A stretch of 64,000 bases of DNA, taken from NCBI GenBank assembly GCA_036268775.1, contig DATATM010000037.1:14443-78442 (forward strand). Reading direction: 5' to 3'. The position numbers and the translations under genes are program-made. Origin of the DNA: DASZIT01 sp036268775. Lineage in GTDB: Bacteria; Actinomycetota; Acidimicrobiia; Acidimicrobiales; RAAP-2. Shown piece by piece: positions 61,184 through 64,000 of the stretch (position 1 is the first letter of the stretch; every line of letters starts with the position of its first letter). The notes below the pieces were generated by a model. The model was not told the origin of the DNA. It was given only the letters and a program-made list of their open reading frames with translations, and did no database searches.

Positions 61184-61905
61184 CCCTCTTCCGGGATCAG
61201 GGAGTGGTACTCCGCACCATTCGCCTGGGGGAGGCCGACCGGATCGTCACCCTGATGACCGAGGAGAACGGCAAGGTGCGGGCGGTGGCCAAAGGGGTGC
61301 GGCGGACCGGCTCCAAGTTCGGCTCCCGGCTCGAGCCCTTCAGTCATGTGGCCCTGCTCGGCTGGCAGGGACGCGGCGACCTCGACATCGTGAACCAGGT
61401 CGAAGTCATCGACACTTTCCGAGCGGTACGGGAGGACCTCGACCGGATGTCCTCGGCCATGTCCATGCTGGAGGTGGTGGACCAGGTGGGCCAGGAGCGC
61501 CATGCCAACCCCCGGCTCTACGCCATGCTGGTGGGGGCGCTGGCGGCGCTGGCCGAACGCGACTCGCCGATGGTCGCTCCGGCGTTCTTCCTCAAGGTGC
61601 TCGCCCTCGAAGGCACCGAGCCGGTGCTGGACGCCTGCGCTTCCTGTGGGGAGGACGATCCCGCCCAACTGGTGGCCTTCGATCTGGTGGAGGGCGGGGT
61701 GCTGTGCCGAAATTGCCGGCGGGGTCGCCCGCTGTCGGCGGACGCCCTGGCGCTCCTCAAGCGGGTCCTCGGCGGGGGACTGGCCGGGGTCCTGGCCGAG
61801 CCCCAGTCGGCCACCACCGATGAGGTCGGGGTGTTGGCCACCGAGGCGATGGAGGTGCACCTCGACCGGCGGCTCCGATCGGTCCGGTCGGGACCCGGGT
61901 CGTGA
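61180..61905 (+). CDS. recO: DNA repair protein RecO
   Basis: The 241-residue protein has the N-terminal OB fold (GVVLRTIRLGEADRIVTLMTEENGKVRAVAKG) and a C-terminal zinc site of four Cys (CASCGEDDP and GGVLCRNC). It loads RecA in the RecFOR pathway. It overlaps the membrane-protein and hemW genes by 4 bp. Confidence 0.96.
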   Translation: MTLFRDQGVVLRTIRLGEADRIVTLMTEENGKVRAVAKGVRRTGSKFGSRLEPFSHVALLGWQGRGDLDIVNQVEVIDTFRAVREDLDRMSSAMSMLEVVDQVGQERHANPRLYAMLVGALAALAERDSPMVAPAFFLKVLALEGTEPVLDACASCGEDDPAQLVAFDLVEGGVLCRNCRRGRPLSADALALLKRVLGGGLAGVLAEPQSATTDEVGVLATEAMEVHLDRRLRSVRSGPGS

Positions 61906-63002
61906 CCTCGGTGTCCGTCGCCCCCTTCGGGGTCTACGTCCACATTCCGTTCTGCCGGTCGCGCTGCGACTACTGCGCCTTTGCCACCTACACCGACCGG
62001 GACCACCTGATGGAGTCGTACGCCGCCGCCTGTGTCACCGAGATCCAACGGGCCATCGAGTCGGAGTGGATGCCGGAGGCCACCTCGGTGTTCTTCGGGG
62101 GCGGGACGCCGTCACGGTTGGACCCCGACCTGCTGGTCTCGATCCTGGCCGCCGTTCCCCGGTCCGCCGACGCCGAGGTGACGGTGGAGTGCAACCCCGA
62201 GGACGCCGGGCCCGAACGCCTCGCCACCTACCGGCGGGCCGGCGTCACCCGGGTCTCCCTCGGGGTGCAATCAACGGTGCCCCACGTGCTCGAGGGTCTG
62301 GGCCGGCGGCACGGGCACGACACCGCGGTGGACGCCGCCGCCGCGGTGGCCGACGCCGGGTTCACCTCCTGGGGCATGGACCTCATCATCGGCGGGGCGG
62401 GGGAGACCGACGCCGACTGGGAGCAGAGTCTGACCGAGGTGATGGGACTGGCGGCGGGTCCGCCCCACATCAGCGCCTACTCGCTGACCGTCGAGCCGGG
62501 CACCCCGTTGGCCACCCAGCCCGACCGGCATCCCGATGACGACGTGCAGGCCCGGCGCTACGAGATGACCGACCGGATCCTGTCGGCCGCCGGGTATAGC
62601 TGGGAGGAGATCTCCAACTGGTCGCGGCCCGGCCACCAGTCCCGGCACAACCTTCTCTACTGGGACCGGGGCGACTACCGGGGGATCGGATCGGCCGCCC
62701 ATTCCCACCGGGACGGTCGCCGCTGGTGGAACGTGCGGACCCCCGACCGCTTCGTGAACGAGATCGAGGGGGGCAAGAGCGCCACCGCCGGGGAGGAGGT
62801 GCTCACCGACGAGCAACGACGGTTCGAAGCCCTGGCCCTCGGCCTGCGCACCCGGGACGGGGTGCCCACCGAGGCACTGCCGGACGACCCCGACCTCGAC
62901 GGGCTGGTCGACCGGGTGGACGGTCGGGCCGTGCTCACCGTCCGGGGCCGACTGCTGGCCAACGCGGTCACCACCCGGTTGGTGACCGGGGTCGGCGGCT
63001 GA
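61902..63002 (+). CDS. hemW: radical SAM coproporphyrinogen III oxidase-like protein HemW
   Basis: The 366-residue radical-SAM protein has VYVHIPFCRSRCDYCAFATY with C-x3-C-x2-C, FFGGGTPSRL, SLGVQSTVPHVLEGLGRRH and the HemW C-terminal domain. HemW proteins of this type handle heme rather than catalysing the HemN reaction. GTG 61902 overlaps recO. In many actinobacteria hemW lies beside lepA; here it is at the far end of the cluster. Confidence 0.95.
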   Translation: MTSVSVAPFGVYVHIPFCRSRCDYCAFATYTDRDHLMESYAAACVTEIQRAIESEWMPEATSVFFGGGTPSRLDPDLLVSILAAVPRSADAEVTVECNPEDAGPERLATYRRAGVTRVSLGVQSTVPHVLEGLGRRHGHDTAVDAAAAVADAGFTSWGMDLIIGGAGETDADWEQSLTEVMGLAAGPPHISAYSLTVEPGTPLATQPDRHPDDDVQARRYEMTDRILSAAGYSWEEISNWSRPGHQSRHNLLYWDRGDYRGIGSAAHSHRDGRRWWNVRTPDRFVNEIEGGKSATAGEEVLTDEQRRFEALALGLRTRDGVPTEALPDDPDLDGLVDRVDGRAVLTVRGRLLANAVTTRLVTGVGG

Positions 63003-63005
63003 CCG

Positions 63006-64000
63006 TCAGTTGCAGACCGGCACCAGGGTGTAGCCGGCGGCCTGGATGCCGGTGATGATGGCGGGAAGGGCGGCCACCGTTTGGGAGCGATCACCCCCGC
63101 CGTCGTGGAGGATGACGATCGCCCCGGGATGGAGGGCGGCGAGCACCCGGTTGGCGATGACCCCGACCCCCGGCGTCGCGTAGTCGGAAGGATCGATGTC
63201 CCAGAGCAACTCGCCGAGGCCCCGCTGGGCCAGTTGCGCCACCACCGACCCGTTGGTGTAGCCGTAGGGCGGACGGACGCACTTCACCGTCTGCCCGGTG
63301 GTCGACTGGATGAGGTTGGTGGTGGCGTCGACTTCTCCGGCGAACTGGGCCGGGTTGAGGGTGGTGAGGCCGGCGTGGTCCCAGGTGTGATTGGTGAGGG
63401 TCATCCCGTCGGCGGCCTCGGCTCGGAGCAGGTCGGGCCGGGCGGCGCCCTCGTAGCCCACGATTTGGAAGGTGGCCGGCACGTGGTACTGGGTGAGGAC
63501 CTGGAGGATCTGGGGGGTGAAGGTCGGGTTGGGCCCGTCATCGAAGGTCAAGGCGGCCACCTTGTCTCCGACTGGATACAGGCCCCCGGGGAGGTTCGAC
63601 AGGTTGGAGATGACCAGGCCGGCCACCGTGGGGCCGCCGATGGGTGGCGGCGGCGGACCCGGCAGGATCCAGTAGCCGCCCCCGCCGGGGACCGCGGCGA
63701 TGGCCACGATCGGATCGGCCAGCGGCTGGCCCCCGATGGAGCCGAAGAAGCCGGCATCGCCGAAGGTGAAGATGCCCCCGTCGGCGGCGGCCAGCCAGAG
63801 CCCGTGTCCGCTGGGAGTGGCGGCCAGGCCGATCACCGGGGCTCGCAGCGGGGCACCGGCCATCGAGCCGTAGAACCCGGCGTCGCCGAAGGCAAAGATT
63901 CCCCCGTCGGAGGCGGCCAGCCAGTAGCCCCGCCCGTCGGTGGCGGCAGCCATTCCGACCACCGGCCGGTTGAGGGTGATGCCGCCGGTGGAGCCGTAGA
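63006..64000 (-). CDS. GYW-DGG repeat protein fused to a NodB polysaccharide deacetylase (5' end outside window)
   Basis: The frame is open to base 64000, so the N terminus is missing. The visible 331 residues begin with repeats of the GYW-DGG type (GYWLAASDGGIFAFGDAGFYG, GLWLAAADGGIFTFGDAGFFG, and a partial one at the edge). A proline linker (PGPPPPP) and a NodB domain follow, with TFDDGPNP, the NHTWDHAGL metal motif, RPPYG, and HDGGG. It should deacetylate a surface polysaccharide outside the cell. It ends 3 nt from hemW (convergent). Confidence 0.9.
   Translation of the reverse strand, partial: YGSTGGITLNRPVVGMAAATDGRGYWLAASDGGIFAFGDAGFYGSMAGAPLRAPVIGLAATPSGHGLWLAAADGGIFTFGDAGFFGSIGGQPLADPIVAIAAVPGGGGYWILPGPPPPPIGGPTVAGLVISNLSNLPGGLYPVGDKVAALTFDDGPNPTFTPQILQVLTQYHVPATFQIVGYEGAARPDLLRAEAADGMTLTNHTWDHAGLTTLNPAQFAGEVDATTNLIQSTTGQTVKCVRPPYGYTNGSVVAQLAQRGLGELLWDIDPSDYATPGVGVIANRVLAALHPGAIVILHDGGGDRSQTVAALPAIITGIQAAGYTLVPVCN

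Overview
The window is chromosomal DNA from a strongly GC-rich actinobacterium. Gene content points to the Acidimicrobiia or a near relative: many CaiB/BaiF CoA-transferases, PF04909 amidohydrolases, F420-type LLM oxidoreductases, extracytoplasmic proteins with GYW-DGG repeats, and BldD/BldC-like regulators beside an HrcA/CIRCE system. The placement is inferred from gene content only. I found no rRNA, tRNA, CRISPR array, insertion sequence or prophage. Both ends are cut inside genes: an acyl-CoA dehydrogenase at the left and a polysaccharide deacetylase at the right.

Region A (1-21034) is a catabolic supercluster for CoA-activated acids. One translationally coupled block (2209-6223) encodes a double CoA-transferase, a DUF35 zinc-ribbon/OB protein and an Ltp2/thiolase-like enzyme. 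It is followed by a hydrolase, a P450, an amidohydrolase and a TetR regulator. After these come a conserved small protein, a second CoA-transferase, a SnoaL-like protein, a substrate-binding lipoprotein, an aldehyde dehydrogenase, an SDR, a thiolase, another TetR, an enoyl-CoA hydratase and a third amidohydrolase. Four copies of one 18-bp palindrome (consensus CCATAGTAACTACTATGG) sit at four promoters here, including that of the TetR gene at 9898, and define a local regulon.

Region B (21035-42006) continues with degradative functions in smaller transcription units. It holds a Rieske oxygenase/P450 pair facing a TetR, two acyl-CoA ligases on divergent strands, a GntR/FCD regulator, several hydratases and reductases, two more solute-binding proteins (one without a signal peptide and apparently starting at an ATC codon), an LLM oxidoreductase, a hotdog protein, an HMCES/YedK-type protein and a two-domain VOC protein. 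The likely substrate is a hydrophobic or alicyclic/aromatic acid, possibly steroid- or terpenoid-like. This rests on the DUF35/Ltp2 pair, the KshA-like Rieske protein, the P450s and the CoA-transferases, and is not proved.

Region C (42138-64000) is mostly a housekeeping cluster: rpsT, lepA, a DtxR-family regulator, hrcA-dnaJ (with CIRCE), rsmE, a BldD-like regulator, a BldC/excisionase-like HTH protein, HIT, phoH, ybeY, corC, era, dinG, uppS, recO and hemW. Most neighbours overlap by 4 bp. A dimethylformamidase-like gene, a YceI gene and a TSUP transporter interrupt the era-uppS-recO part. Two secreted proteins built from the same GYW-DGG repeat bracket the cluster, the second fused to a NodB deacetylase.
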